A DNA stretch of 64,000 bases from Nonomuraea polychroma (lineage in GTDB: Bacteria > Actinomycetota > Actinomycetes > Streptosporangiales > Streptosporangiaceae): assembly GCF_004011505.1 (NCBI RefSeq), contig NZ_SAUN01000001.1:4836001-4900000 (forward strand), read 5' to 3'. The first letter of the stretch is position 1; each line of letters starts with the position of its first letter. This document shows, piece by piece, positions 49,147-58,014 of the stretch. The notes below the pieces were generated by a model that did no database searches, had not been told where the DNA came from, and saw only the letters and a list, made by a program, of their open reading frames with translations. Made by a program: the position numbers and the translations under genes.

Positions 49147-50021
49147 GGACCATGATCGATCGGCAGGAGGCCGTCGTCGTCACCGGCTCGGCGGGGCGGC
49201 TCGGCAGGGCGGTCGTCGAGCACCTGGCGGCGGCGGGTGTCCGGGTGGTCGGCGTGGACCGCGAGGCCGCGCCGGCGCCCCCGGGCGTGCGTGTGCACAC
49301 CATGCCGGTCAGGGACCCCGGGGCTCTGCGGCCCGTGTTCCGGGGCGCCCGGGCCGTCATCCATCTCGCCGCCATGCCGAACCCGCGCACCGGCCCCGGG
49401 CATACGATCTACACCACCAACACCGCGGCCACCTACGCCGTACTCGACGCCGCCGCCGAGGAGGGCGTGCCGCGCGTGGTGACGGCGTCGAGCGGGTCGA
49501 TGCTCGGCATCTCCGGCGGGCCGCACGACTTGTCTCCGCTGTACGCGCCCCTCGACGAGGAGCACCCGGCACGTCCGCAGGACGGCTATGCCCTGTCCAA
49601 GCAGGCCGATGAGGCCGCGTGCGCGATGTTTCACCGGGCCACCGGGCTGTCGGTCGCGGCGCTGCGCTTCCCCGCCATCGGCACCTCCGGCCTGCTGCGG
49701 GAGCGGGTCCTCCGGGAGCGGGCGGAGCCGGGCTTCCTGCGCCGCGGCCTGTGGGCGTACGTCGAGGTGCGCGACCTGGCCCGGGCCTTCGCCGCCGCGG
49801 TGGCCGCCGACGGCATCGGGTGGGAGGTGTTCGCGGTGGCCGCGGGCGACACCCTGAGCGACGTACCCACCGAAGAGCTCCTGCGCCGCCACCACCCGGA
49901 CACCATCATCCGCCGTCCGCTGCCTGGGCACACGTCCGTGTGGGACACCGGCAAGGCGGCCCGGATGCTCGGCTGGCGCCCGGAGTTCACCTGGCGTGAG
50001 GCGGAACCGGTATCGGCGTGA
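49143..50021 (+). CDS. NAD-dependent epimerase / uronate dehydrogenase-like SDR
   Basis: 292 residues from ATG 49143, overlapping the preceding stop (ATGA). Rossmann motif AVVVTGSAGRLGRAVVEHLA, Asp in VVGVDREAAP (NAD preference), AVIHLAAMPNPRTGPG, catalytic Ser region VVTASSGSMLGIS and Tyr-x3-Lys in DGYALSKQADEAA. Extended SDR of the group including uronate dehydrogenases, which oxidise galacturonate or glucuronate to the aldaric lactone. With a lactonase, acid dehydratases and aldolase nearby that activity would fit (inference); a sugar 4-epimerase remains possible. Confidence 0.85.
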   Translation: MRTMIDRQEAVVVTGSAGRLGRAVVEHLAAAGVRVVGVDREAAPAPPGVRVHTMPVRDPGALRPVFRGARAVIHLAAMPNPRTGPGHTIYTTNTAATYAVLDAAAEEGVPRVVTASSGSMLGISGGPHDLSPLYAPLDEEHPARPQDGYALSKQADEAACAMFHRATGLSVAALRFPAIGTSGLLRERVLRERAEPGFLRRGLWAYVEVRDLARAFAAAVAADGIGWEVFAVAAGDTLSDVPTEELLRRHHPDTIIRRPLPGHTSVWDTGKAARMLGWRPEFTWREAEPVSA

Positions 50022-50311
50022 CCGGAGAACGACCCGGTCCCCCTGCGGTTCGGGGCTTCCCGCGCTCCGGCTCTCCAGCAGCGCGCAGACCGGCGCCTCC
50101 TCGTCGGGCGGCCGGGCGCGGCGCCGCACGGCCGCGGCGAAGGCTCGGGGGCTGCCCTCGTACTCGTCGTGACCGAGGGCCGCCCCCGATGGCGGGCGCC
50201 CGGCAAACGACCGCCGGTGCCTGTGGACAGGTCGGTCAGGGTCACGAGGCGCGAGCCGTGCGACAGGTCGTCGAGCCGGCCCCGATCATCTCCCCGTCGA
50301 GCCGGCCACCG
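50022..50311. other. Convergent spacer, 290 bases
   Basis: Between two convergent operons. Minus-strand frames contain DEYEGSPRAFAAAVRRRARP and DEEAPVCALLESRSAGSPEP, which could be an eroded C-terminus, but nothing can be assigned. No strong terminator hairpin was spotted. Confidence 0.3.
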
Positions 50312-51253
50312 TCATTCCGGGGCGTGGCGGCCGAGGGAGAATTCGCGGATGAACCGGTCCACTTCGGCCAGGGCCGGATCCACTGAGCCGGAGGGGATCG
50401 TCGGGCCGGGTGCCCGGCAGTGCGGCTCGTCGATGATGCCGCGCCGCCAGGCGATCGCCTTGCCCATCGCGAGCGGCGCGCCCGGCACCGGCCACCACGA
50501 CTCCAGCCAGGCGGCGAGCCGCGCGTGCAGGTCCAGGGCCGCCGCGCGCTCACCCGTGTCCCACAGCCGCAGGATCCGGAGGTAGAGATCGACGAAGCCG
50601 CCCCCCGGCTGTATGCCCACCGCCCCCGCCTCCAGTGCTTCGGGAAGGTCGATGCCCGCGTTCCCCGCCAGGCACGGCACGCCATGCCGGGTGAGCGCAC
50701 GGATGTAGGAGCCGGGCGAGCGGCATTCGACCTTCACTGCGGCCAGGTTGGGGTGGTCGGCGCGTAACCTCGCGAGGTCGCCGGGATCGAGGCGGGTGCC
50801 GGTGTCGCGCGGGGCGAGCTGCACGACCACCGGCAGCGGCCCGGCCCCCTGGAGCACCGCGGCCAGATGGTCGAGGATCATGGCGCGGGGAGGGCCGCAG
50901 AAGTGGGGCGGCAGGACGTTGATCGCGCCCGCGCCGAGGTCAGCGTACCGCCTGACCTGCCGGACGGCGAGGTGCGTGGCGTGCTCGGCCACGGAGGCGA
51001 CCAGCAGGCGTCCCGGCGGCACGGTCTCGGCCAGGTCGGACAGGAGCCAGAGCCGCTCCAGGTCGCTCAGCGCGAAATACTCGGAGGCGAAGCCCGGGAA
51101 CATGACCGAGCCGACGCCCAGCTCCCAGGTGTGTGTGATCACCCGCTCGAAGGAGCGGCGGTCGATCGACCCATCGGCGCGGAAGGGAGTCGGCAGCACG
51201 GGGCTGACGCCCCGGATCACCGGCCCTCCCTCCGCCACGCCGCCGCCGCTCAC
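50312..51253 (-). CDS. DapA-superfamily lyase/aldolase
   Basis: 313 residues from GTG 51253, overlapping the enolase-type stop by four bases. GVSPVLPTPFRADGSIDRRS, FERVITHTWELGVGSVMFPG, FASEYFALSDLERLWLLSDL (the GTTGE-like loop is altered to FPGFASE), and the Schiff-base region ADHPNLAAVKVECRSPGSYI with Lys in AVKVE. Members include dihydrodipicolinate synthase, N-acetylneuraminate lyase, 2-keto-3-deoxy sugar acid aldolase and 5-keto-4-deoxyglucarate dehydratase (KdgD). Beside an acid-sugar dehydratase, cleavage or dehydration of a 2-keto-3-deoxy acid is the likely job. Confidence 0.88.
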   Translation of the reverse strand: MSGGGVAEGGPVIRGVSPVLPTPFRADGSIDRRSFERVITHTWELGVGSVMFPGFASEYFALSDLERLWLLSDLAETVPPGRLLVASVAEHATHLAVRQVRRYADLGAGAINVLPPHFCGPPRAMILDHLAAVLQGAGPLPVVVQLAPRDTGTRLDPGDLARLRADHPNLAAVKVECRSPGSYIRALTRHGVPCLAGNAGIDLPEALEAGAVGIQPGGGFVDLYLRILRLWDTGERAAALDLHARLAAWLESWWPVPGAPLAMGKAIAWRRGIIDEPHCRAPGPTIPSGSVDPALAEVDRFIREFSLGRHAPE

Positions 51254-52368
51254 GCCGATTCCGGAAGGTCCGGGAGGAACGTTAGGCCAGGGGCGAGGGC
51301 GACACCGAGTCCGCGCGTCATGGACAGGGGCAGGGTCGCGGCGGTCACACTCTCGCGCGGGCTGACCACGGCGGCGCGGTCCACGTCCTCGCCGTACATG
51401 TACTCCACCAGCGTGAAGCCGGGGTGAACGGTCGACAGATGGGCGCACACGGCGGTGCTGATCGGGCCGCAGGGATTGTGGTACGTGACGTCCACGCCCG
51501 TGATCCGCTCGGCCAGGCGCAGCAGCGGAGTCACGCCGGCGGTGTATTTGGGGTCGAGCAGCAGCACCTTCAGGTGCCCCGTGGACAGGGCGGCGGCCAG
51601 TTGTTCCGCAGTGTGGAGCGTCTCGCCACCGGCGATGGGCGCCTTGGCTCGGGCCGCCAGCCAGCGCATGGCCTCCGGGTCGGTGACGTCCACGGCGTCC
51701 TCCAACCAGGCGACGCCGAGGTCGTCCAGCCGCGGCACGGCCGCGGCGAGCTCGTCCTTGGAGAGCTTGTGATGCACGTCGATCATCAGCTCGGCGTCCT
51801 CGCCGATGGCCTCGCGTACGGCCCGGGCGATGGCGAGCCCGGTGTCCACGATGGACTCACCGGGCAGCGGCGGCCCGTCGAACGGGGCGACCTTGATCTT
51901 GCCGTGGCCGTCGGCGACCGCGGCGGTGGCCTTGACGGCGAAGTCCTGCGGTCGGCGCCGGCCGCCGCTGCGATTGATGTTGGCGTAGACCGGGACGTCC
52001 TCCCGCCGCTCGCCCCCCATCCACCGCCACAGCGGCACCCCCTCCGCCTGCGCGGCCAGGTCGGCCAGCGCCATGTCCAGGCCCCCGATGACGGTGCGCC
52101 GCAGGAAACGCGTCCTGGGGTCGCCGTGGGCCGCGCACTCGCGGCGCAGCCGGTCGCAGAGGTCCTGCCCGCCGGCCAGCGCGTCGGTCCCGCGCACGCG
52201 GGGCGCCAGCAGGGCGACCGTCTCCGGAACCTGCTCCGGCCACCCGCTGTCGGAGCACTCGCCGGTCCCCACCAGGCCGTCCTCCGTCTCGACTTCGAGG
52301 AACATCCACGTCGATCGGTGAGTGGCGCGGAAGCGGCGCAGGCGGAGGTCGGTGATGCGCATGCTCAT
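51250..52368 (-). CDS. Enolase-superfamily acid-sugar dehydratase 1
   Basis: 372 residues from ATG 52368 (AAAGGG upstream). Capping domain with WMFLEVETEDGLVGTGECSD; barrel: a Lys pair in HGKIKVAPFDGPP (K-x-K), metal ligand Asp in ELMIDVHHKLSKDEL, Glu in GVAWLEDAVDVTDPE and Glu in APIAGGETLHTAEQL, and C-terminal His in VTYHNPCGPISTAV. Mandelate-racemase-like subgroup (galactarate/gluconate-type dehydratases). Pairs with the DapA-type enzyme in a minus-strand operon that is divergent from the transporter operon. Differs clearly from dehydratase 2, so the island probably handles two acids or two steps. Confidence 0.9.
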   Translation of the reverse strand: MSMRITDLRLRRFRATHRSTWMFLEVETEDGLVGTGECSDSGWPEQVPETVALLAPRVRGTDALAGGQDLCDRLRRECAAHGDPRTRFLRRTVIGGLDMALADLAAQAEGVPLWRWMGGERREDVPVYANINRSGGRRRPQDFAVKATAAVADGHGKIKVAPFDGPPLPGESIVDTGLAIARAVREAIGEDAELMIDVHHKLSKDELAAAVPRLDDLGVAWLEDAVDVTDPEAMRWLAARAKAPIAGGETLHTAEQLAAALSTGHLKVLLLDPKYTAGVTPLLRLAERITGVDVTYHNPCGPISTAVCAHLSTVHPGFTLVEYMYGEDVDRAAVVSPRESVTAATLPLSMTRGLGVALAPGLTFLPDLPESA

Positions 52369-52397
52369 TCGGGCCCTTTCATCTGGTCATACATAAG

Positions 52398-52414
52398 TTG
52401 TCTACGGAAGATAA
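52398..52414. promoter_or_regulatory. Imperfect 17-bp palindrome before dehydratase operon
   Basis: TTGTCTACGGAAGATAA: arms TT-TCT / AGA-AA match on both strands. 30 bases upstream of the dehydratase 1 start, in an AT-rich patch. It resembles GntR-type operators rather than the ROK motif. No GntR gene is in the window. Confidence 0.45.
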
Positions 52415-52499
52415 TAGTCGGGACCCTGAGCGTCAACGCGCGGGACGGACGTCAATCCTCTCCCCCGGAACGTCTTGACGACCCCGGCACCCAGAGATT

Positions 52500-52516
52500 A
52501 ACTTCTGACAGGAATT
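52500..52516. promoter_or_regulatory. Candidate ROK operator O3
   Basis: AACTTCT-GAC-AGGAATT, one mismatch in the arms, and sharing GATTAACTTCTG with O2. About 78 bases before the solute-binding protein start. Confidence 0.6.
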
Positions 52517-52594
52517 AAATCGGCTGAGCAGCCAGAAGTCCGGGCCGGACGAGCCACGGCCCCGCGGGCCGACGCGCGACGGAGGTATTCCACC

Positions 52595-54163
52595 ATGAGC
52601 AACCAGCCCCCTCCCGACGGCTTGGTGCCGCGAAGAGACATCCTGCGCTGGGGCGCCGCGAGCCTGGCCCTGCTGGGGGCGAGCGCCTGCACCTCCGCCG
52701 TCGAGCGGGAGGCCAGGAACAGGACGAGCACGCCCGGGACGCGCGGCGGCCGGCTCGTCATCGCACAGGGCACGGACATCATCCCCAAGACCGTGGTCAA
52801 CCAGTCCGCGCAGAACGCCACCTGGCGCAGGCAGGTCTTCAACAGCCTGATCCGCCTCGACAGGAAGACGCACGAGGTGCTCCCGGAGCTGGCGACCGCC
52901 TGGAAGACGAGCGACGGCGGCCGCGTCACCACCCTGACCCTCCGCGAGGGCGTCACCTGGCACTCCGGCCGCCCTTTCACAGTGGACGACGTGCGGTTCT
53001 CCGTGGAGTTCCAGCGCGACATGCAGCCGCCGTTCGCCTTCGCGTGGCTGCTCGAGCGGCTCTCCGGCGTCGAGGCGGTGGACTCCGGCACCGTACGGCT
53101 GGCCTTCGAGGAGCCGGTGAACAACCTCTTCGACGCGCTCTCCCTGATGATCATGCTGGACCGAGAGTCGGCCCAGGAGCTCACGACCGGCGCCAGGGTG
53201 ATCGGCACCGGGCCGTTCACCTTCGCCGAGTACCGGCAGGGCACGAGCCTTCGGCTCGACCGCTATGCCAAGTACTGGGAGTCCGGCCGGCCCGCCCTCG
53301 ACAGCGTCCTGGTGAGGGTGATCACCAAGCCGGAGGCCCGCATGTCGGCGCTGCGCTCGGGCCAGGTGCACCTGGCCACCGGGGTCGGCCCCATGGAGCT
53401 CAAGCAGGTGGAGTCCGACCGGACGTTCACCGTGACGCCGTACGACACCTACAGCTCCGGCGTCTACCTTGGCTGCAACGTCAACGCCGGCCCCCTGAAG
53501 GACAAGCGGGTGCGCCAGGCCGTCCACTACGCGCTGGACCGCCGCAGGATCGCGGAGGAGATCTACCGCGGCAAGGCCACCCCGAACGCCACCCCCTGGT
53601 CGGCCACCAGCCCGGCGCACAACCAGCGGCTCGCCGATCACTACGCCCGCGACCTTACCCGGGCCGTGAGCCTGCTGAAGGAGGCCGGAGCCGACGGCGC
53701 CGAGCTGATCCTGGAATCGGCGCAGCCGGTCGGGAAGTCCGCGGAGATCGTGGAGTTCAACCTGCGCGAAGCCGGGCTCAAGCCACGGTTGCGCGTGCTC
53801 AACGCCACCCAGCAGCAGGAACGCATCGAGAGCCGCTCGTTCGAGGGGATGTGGATGGGCCAGCACGGGTACAACAACCTCTCCCCCACCAACCTCCTTT
53901 ACAGCGCCATGCCCTACCGGACCACGCAGAACCTGTTCAACTTCGCCTCAGAGCGATACGAGAAGCTCGCCCAGGCCGCCCTGCGCGCCACGGGCGAGTC
54001 CGAGCAGCGCGCGGCCTACGACGCCGTCACCGAGTTCATCTTGGACGAGGCGTTCTGCTGCGACCTCGTGCACGCCACCAGCACCGCGGTCACCCACGGT
54101 GTCTCCGACTGGGACTACACCGTCTGGGACGACGTGCTGCTGGGGAAGTCCACGGTGGCCTGA
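52595..54163 (+). CDS. ABC transporter solute-binding lipoprotein (family 5)
   Basis: 522 residues from ATG 52595 (GGAGGTATTCCACC before it). Signal with twin arginines and lipobox: RRDILRWGAASLALLGASAC, so a Tat-type lipoprotein with acylated Cys ~32. SBP_bac_5 marks: LVIAQGTDIIPKTVVNQSAQ, TLTLREGVTWHSGRPFTVDD, VRFSVEFQRDM and KRVRQAVHYALDRRRIAEEI. Family 5 proteins bind peptides but also oligosaccharides (plant cell-wall sugars, galactosides). Given sugar-acid enzymes in the same operon and a sugar-type ROK repressor, an oligosaccharide or acidic glycan is the likely ligand. Confidence 0.94.
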   Translation: MSNQPPPDGLVPRRDILRWGAASLALLGASACTSAVEREARNRTSTPGTRGGRLVIAQGTDIIPKTVVNQSAQNATWRRQVFNSLIRLDRKTHEVLPELATAWKTSDGGRVTTLTLREGVTWHSGRPFTVDDVRFSVEFQRDMQPPFAFAWLLERLSGVEAVDSGTVRLAFEEPVNNLFDALSLMIMLDRESAQELTTGARVIGTGPFTFAEYRQGTSLRLDRYAKYWESGRPALDSVLVRVITKPEARMSALRSGQVHLATGVGPMELKQVESDRTFTVTPYDTYSSGVYLGCNVNAGPLKDKRVRQAVHYALDRRRIAEEIYRGKATPNATPWSATSPAHNQRLADHYARDLTRAVSLLKEAGADGAELILESAQPVGKSAEIVEFNLREAGLKPRLRVLNATQQQERIESRSFEGMWMGQHGYNNLSPTNLLYSAMPYRTTQNLFNFASERYEKLAQAALRATGESEQRAAYDAVTEFILDEAFCCDLVHATSTAVTHGVSDWDYTVWDDVLLGKSTVA

Positions 54164-54166
54164 CGC

Positions 54167-55123
54167 GTGCTGTCCTACATCGTCCGCCGCCTGCCGACCG
54201 CGGCGCTCACCGTCGTCCTGACCTCGGTCGTCGTCTTCCTGCTCATCGGCCTGCTGCCGGGCAGCCCCGCCTCGGTCATCCTGGGCGACCAGGCCGACCC
54301 GGCCGCCGTGGCCGCCCTGGAACAACGCATGGGCCTGGACCGGCCGATGGTGCAGCAGTACGCGGACTGGGCCCGCGGCCTGGTCACCGGCGACCTCGGC
54401 ACCTCTTACATCTCCGGCGCGCCGATCGCCGAGACCCTCGGCGCGGCGGCGGGCGCGACCGCGGAGCTGGCGCTGGCCAGCCTGATCGTCACCGCCCTCA
54501 CCGGCGCGGCGTTCGGCATCGCCGCCGCCACGGCACGGCGGCGGGCGACCCAGGCAGTGATCCGCGGCGCCAGCGCGCTGATCTTCGGGGTCCCGGAGTA
54601 TGTGCTGGGCATCCTGCTGATCCTGCTGTTTGCGATCACCGTGCGCCTGCTGCCCGCCGGCGGCCGTGAGCCGCTGCTGGCAGACCCGGAGATCGGCATC
54701 CAGTACCTGGCCATGCCCGCCATCGCGCTGGGGCTGCATTCCGGAGTGGTCGTGGGCAGGTTCCTGGAGACGGAGCTACGCAGGCAGCTGGAGGAGGAGT
54801 ACCTCGACACCGCGCGTGCCAAGGGCGTCTCCGCCCGGCGGGTGCTCTGGCGGCACGCTCTGCCCAACGCCCTGCCGCCAGTCGTCACGGTGCTGGGCAT
54901 GCGCGTCGGCCACGTACTCGGCGGCGCCGTGGTCATCGAGGCGGTGTTCGCTTGGCCCGGGCTCGGCCAGGTGCTGGCGAACGCGGTCGTCAGCCACGAC
55001 TACCTGATCATCCAGGACCTGGTCGTCTATTTCGTCGTCGTCTTCATCGTCGTACAGGTGACCGGCGACCTGATCCACGCGGCTCTCGACCCGCGCGTGA
55101 GGCTGGAGGGCGAGGCGTCATGA
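54167..55123 (+). CDS. ABC transporter permease, DppB/OppB type
   Basis: 318 residues from GTG 54167, three bases after the binding-protein gene. Start MLSYIVRRLPTAALTVVLTS, VVVFLLIGLLPGSPASVILG is the conserved first part of OppB-type permeases; GLDRPMVQQYADWARGLVTG, DLGTSYISGAPIAETLG and the EAA loop EYLDTARAKGVSARRVLWRH, ALPNALPPVVTVLG follow. Six transmembrane segments. Forms the channel with the next gene product. Confidence 0.95.
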   Translation: MLSYIVRRLPTAALTVVLTSVVVFLLIGLLPGSPASVILGDQADPAAVAALEQRMGLDRPMVQQYADWARGLVTGDLGTSYISGAPIAETLGAAAGATAELALASLIVTALTGAAFGIAAATARRRATQAVIRGASALIFGVPEYVLGILLILLFAITVRLLPAGGREPLLADPEIGIQYLAMPAIALGLHSGVVVGRFLETELRRQLEEEYLDTARAKGVSARRVLWRHALPNALPPVVTVLGMRVGHVLGGAVVIEAVFAWPGLGQVLANAVVSHDYLIIQDLVVYFVVVFIVVQVTGDLIHAALDPRVRLEGEAS

Positions 55124-55944
55124 GAATGCCCCCGAGCTCCGGCGCGCTGCGCTCCCCCGGGGGCGCGGCAGGCACGGCGATCGTCCTGGTACTGGTCGCG
55201 GCCGGCGTGCTCGCGCCGTGGCTCAGCCCGTACCCGCCGGACTTCCAGCAAACTGGCGCGGTGCTGGAAGGGCCCTCGGCCGGCCACTGGTTCGGCACCG
55301 ACGACCTGGGCAGGGACGTGCTGTCCCGGCTGCTGTACGGCATCAGGCAGGACGTGATCATCATTGTCCTGGCAGTGCCGCTCAGCAAGGCCATCGGCAT
55401 CGTCGTCGGGCTGCTGGCGACCACGCACCGGATCGTGGATGTCCTCGTCCAGCGGGTGCTCGACGTCAAACTGGCCTTCCCGACGGTGATCATGGGCGCG
55501 GCGCTGGCCGCGTTCCTCGGCCCCGGGTTCTCCACCGTGCTGATCGTCATCGTCATCAGCGGCATCCCCGTCACCGCCCGACTGACCAGGACGGCCGTGC
55601 TCACGGAGCGCGAGCGGGAGTACGTCACCGGAGCCCGCGTCGTGGGCGCCTCGCGCGCCGCGATCCTGGTGACGCACATCCTGCCGAACGCGGTCGACGC
55701 GCTCGTGGTGAACTTCGTGATGTCCGCGGCCGGCGCCGTGTTCCTGGAGGGCGCGCTCAGCCTGCTGGGCTTCGGCATCCAGCCGCCCGCCCCGTCGCTC
55801 GGCGGAATGATCGAGAAAGGGCTCCCCTACCTGGCGGAGCAGCACTGGGCTGTTCTGGCGCCCATCGCCGTGCTCACGGGCCTGGTCATCGGACTCAACC
55901 TGCTCGGCGACGCACTCAACGCGGCCCTGCGCCGCGGCCACTGA
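55120..55944 (+). CDS. ABC transporter permease, DppC/OppC type
   Basis: 274 residues from ATG 55120, overlapping the previous stop (ATGA). Typical DppC features: WLSPYPPDFQQTGAVLEGPS, HWFGTDDLGRDVLSRLLYGI, RQDVIIIVLAVPLSKAIGIV and EAA loop REYVTGARVVGASRAAILVT, HILPNAVDALVVNF; ends LLGDALNAALRRGH. Second half of the membrane channel. Confidence 0.95.
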   Translation: MRMPPSSGALRSPGGAAGTAIVLVLVAAGVLAPWLSPYPPDFQQTGAVLEGPSAGHWFGTDDLGRDVLSRLLYGIRQDVIIIVLAVPLSKAIGIVVGLLATTHRIVDVLVQRVLDVKLAFPTVIMGAALAAFLGPGFSTVLIVIVISGIPVTARLTRTAVLTEREREYVTGARVVGASRAAILVTHILPNAVDALVVNFVMSAAGAVFLEGALSLLGFGIQPPAPSLGGMIEKGLPYLAEQHWAVLAPIAVLTGLVIGLNLLGDALNAALRRGH

Positions 55945-55968
55945 CCCCGGAGACCCCCTGGAGAATTC

Positions 55969-58014
55969 GTGAACGACAACCAAGACGCCCTCCTCCAGGT
56001 GCGCGACCTGAGAGTCGAGTTCCCCGGGCGACAGGGCCGCGTGCGGGCCGTGCGCGGGGTGGGCTTCGACGTCCATCCCGGCGAGTCACTCGCCATCGTC
56101 GGCGAGTCAGGCTCCGGCAAGTCCGTGACGGCCCGCAGCGTGCTGCGGCTCGTACGCGACCCGGGCCGGATCACCTCCGGCTCCATCCGGTACCGGGGAC
56201 GCGAGGTCCTCGACATGTCCGGGGCCGAGCTCGCCCGGCTGCGCGGCGGCGAGATCGGCATGGTCTTCCAGGACCCCCTGTCCTCGCTCAACCCGGTCAT
56301 GACCATCGGCGAGCAGGTCGCCGAGGCCGTACGGGCACACGGCCACGACCGCCGCCGCGCCCGGTCCCGGGCCGCCGAGCTGCTGGAGCTCGTAGGCGTG
56401 CCCGACCCCGCGCGGCGGCTGGCCGACTATCCGCACCAGTTCTCCGGCGGCATGCGGCAGCGTGTCATGATCGCCATCGCGCTGGCGGGCGACCCGTCGC
56501 TCATCATCGCCGACGAGCCCACCACCGCCCTGGACGTCACGGTGCAGGCCCAGATCCTGGAGGTGTTCGCGCGACTGAACCAGGAGCTGGGCACCGCGAT
56601 CGCCGTCATCACCCACAATCTCGGCCTGGTGGCCCGGCTGTGCGACCGGGCCCTGGTCATGTACGCGGGCCAGATCGTCGAGGAGGCCCCCGTGGCCGTG
56701 CTCCACGACGCGCCGCGGCATCCGTACGCGTGGAGCCTGCTCAAGTCGATGCCCCGGCTCACGGGCGGCGCGAACCGGCTGCAGGCGATCCCCGGCCGGC
56801 CACCGGACCTGCGTCGTCCTCCCGGCGGCTGTGCCTTCGCACCGCGCTGCGCGTTCGCCGAGGACCGCTGCCACACCGAGGCTCCGCCGCTGACCGAGCG
56901 GGACCACGGCCACCGGGCCGCCTGCTGGGTCACCGCCGACGGCTTACGCCTCACCGTGACCGATCGCTCGCAGGCGGGGGGCGCGCCTGCCGCCTCCGAG
57001 CCCTCGCCGCGGCCTGACGAGCCCGGCGCCGACGTTCTCGTCCTGCGCGACGTGCACAAGAGCTACGCCGTGCGCGGGCGCGGGATCGGGCGGCGTGCCA
57101 AAGGCGAGGTCAGGGCCGTGCGCGGGGTGAGCCTGCGGCTGGGCGCCGGCGAGACGCTCGGGCTGGTCGGCGAGTCTGGCTGCGGCAAGTCCACGCTCAC
57201 GCGCATCCTGCTCGGCCTGGAGAAACCCGATGCAGGGTCCGTGCTGGTGAGGGACCACGACCTGACGTCCACGGACCGCCGCGGGCTGGCCGGACTGCGC
57301 AGGCAGGTCCAGCTCGTCCTGCAGGACCCGTACGCCTCGCTCAACCCGCGGCACACCGTCGGCCGCCTGGTGGCCGAGCCGCTGCGCGTCCACGGCCTGG
57401 CGGGCCCTGGCCAGGCCGAACGCAGGGTGGCCGAACTGCTGGAGCTGGTCGGCCTCGACCCCGCCATGACGGCCCGGCTGCCGCGCGACTTCTCCGGCGG
57501 CCAGCGCCAGCGCATCGCCCTGGCCAGGGCCCTGGCCGTCAGCCCGTCGGTGCTGGTGCTCGACGAGCCCGTCTCCGCCCTTGACGTCTCGCTCCAGGCG
57601 CAGATCGTCAACCTGCTGCTCGACCTGAAGGACCGTCTCGGTATCGCGTACCTGCTGGTCGCCCACGACATCGCCGTGGTCAGGCACATGAGCGACCGCA
57701 TCGCCGTGATGTACCTGGGACAGATCATGGAGGAGGGACCGGCCGGCGAGGTGTGCGCCCGGCCGCTGCACCCGTACACGGCCGCCCTGCTGTCGGCGGT
57801 ACCCGAGCCCGACCCCGCGGTCGAGCGCCGGCGGAGCCGGGTGGCGCTGTCGGGAGAGGTGCCCAGCCCGCTGTCACCTCCCTCCGGCTGTCCCTTCCAC
57901 ACGCGGTGCGCGGTGCGGGCGGCACGGGAGATCTGCCGCACCGAGCGGCCGGTCGCGCGCGAGGTCGCGCCGGGCCGCTGGTCGGCCTGCCACTTCAGCG
58001 AGGAGACGGCGTGA
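55969..58014 (+). CDS. Fused ABC transporter ATPase (OppD-OppF type in one chain)
   Basis: 681 residues from GTG 55969. Two full ABC units. Unit 1: Walker A GESGSGKS ~44, Q-loop MVFQDPLSSLNPVM, signature FSGGMRQRVMIAIAL, Walker B LIIADEPTTALDVTV; C-terminal oligopeptide extension with Cys-rich GCAFAPRCAFAEDRCH. Linker ~330-360 Pro/Glu-rich. Unit 2: Walker A GESGCGKS ~400, LVLQDPYASLNPRHTV, FSGGQRQRIALARAL, VLVLDEPVSALDVSL, and GCPFHTRCAVRAAREIC at the end. The CxxxxxC--C-like tails resemble the [4Fe-4S]/Zn-binding ends of DppD/DppF. Normally two genes; here one polypeptide gives a fixed heterodimer. Confidence 0.95.
   Translation: MNDNQDALLQVRDLRVEFPGRQGRVRAVRGVGFDVHPGESLAIVGESGSGKSVTARSVLRLVRDPGRITSGSIRYRGREVLDMSGAELARLRGGEIGMVFQDPLSSLNPVMTIGEQVAEAVRAHGHDRRRARSRAAELLELVGVPDPARRLADYPHQFSGGMRQRVMIAIALAGDPSLIIADEPTTALDVTVQAQILEVFARLNQELGTAIAVITHNLGLVARLCDRALVMYAGQIVEEAPVAVLHDAPRHPYAWSLLKSMPRLTGGANRLQAIPGRPPDLRRPPGGCAFAPRCAFAEDRCHTEAPPLTERDHGHRAACWVTADGLRLTVTDRSQAGGAPAASEPSPRPDEPGADVLVLRDVHKSYAVRGRGIGRRAKGEVRAVRGVSLRLGAGETLGLVGESGCGKSTLTRILLGLEKPDAGSVLVRDHDLTSTDRRGLAGLRRQVQLVLQDPYASLNPRHTVGRLVAEPLRVHGLAGPGQAERRVAELLELVGLDPAMTARLPRDFSGGQRQRIALARALAVSPSVLVLDEPVSALDVSLQAQIVNLLLDLKDRLGIAYLLVAHDIAVVRHMSDRIAVMYLGQIMEEGPAGEVCARPLHPYTAALLSAVPEPDPAVERRRSRVALSGEVPSPLSPPSGCPFHTRCAVRAAREICRTERPVAREVAPGRWSACHFSEETA

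Noticed and set aside
55218..57017. 599-codon frame within the permease/ATPase genes
   Set aside because: Shifted-frame shadow, almost entirely Arg/Ala/Gly.
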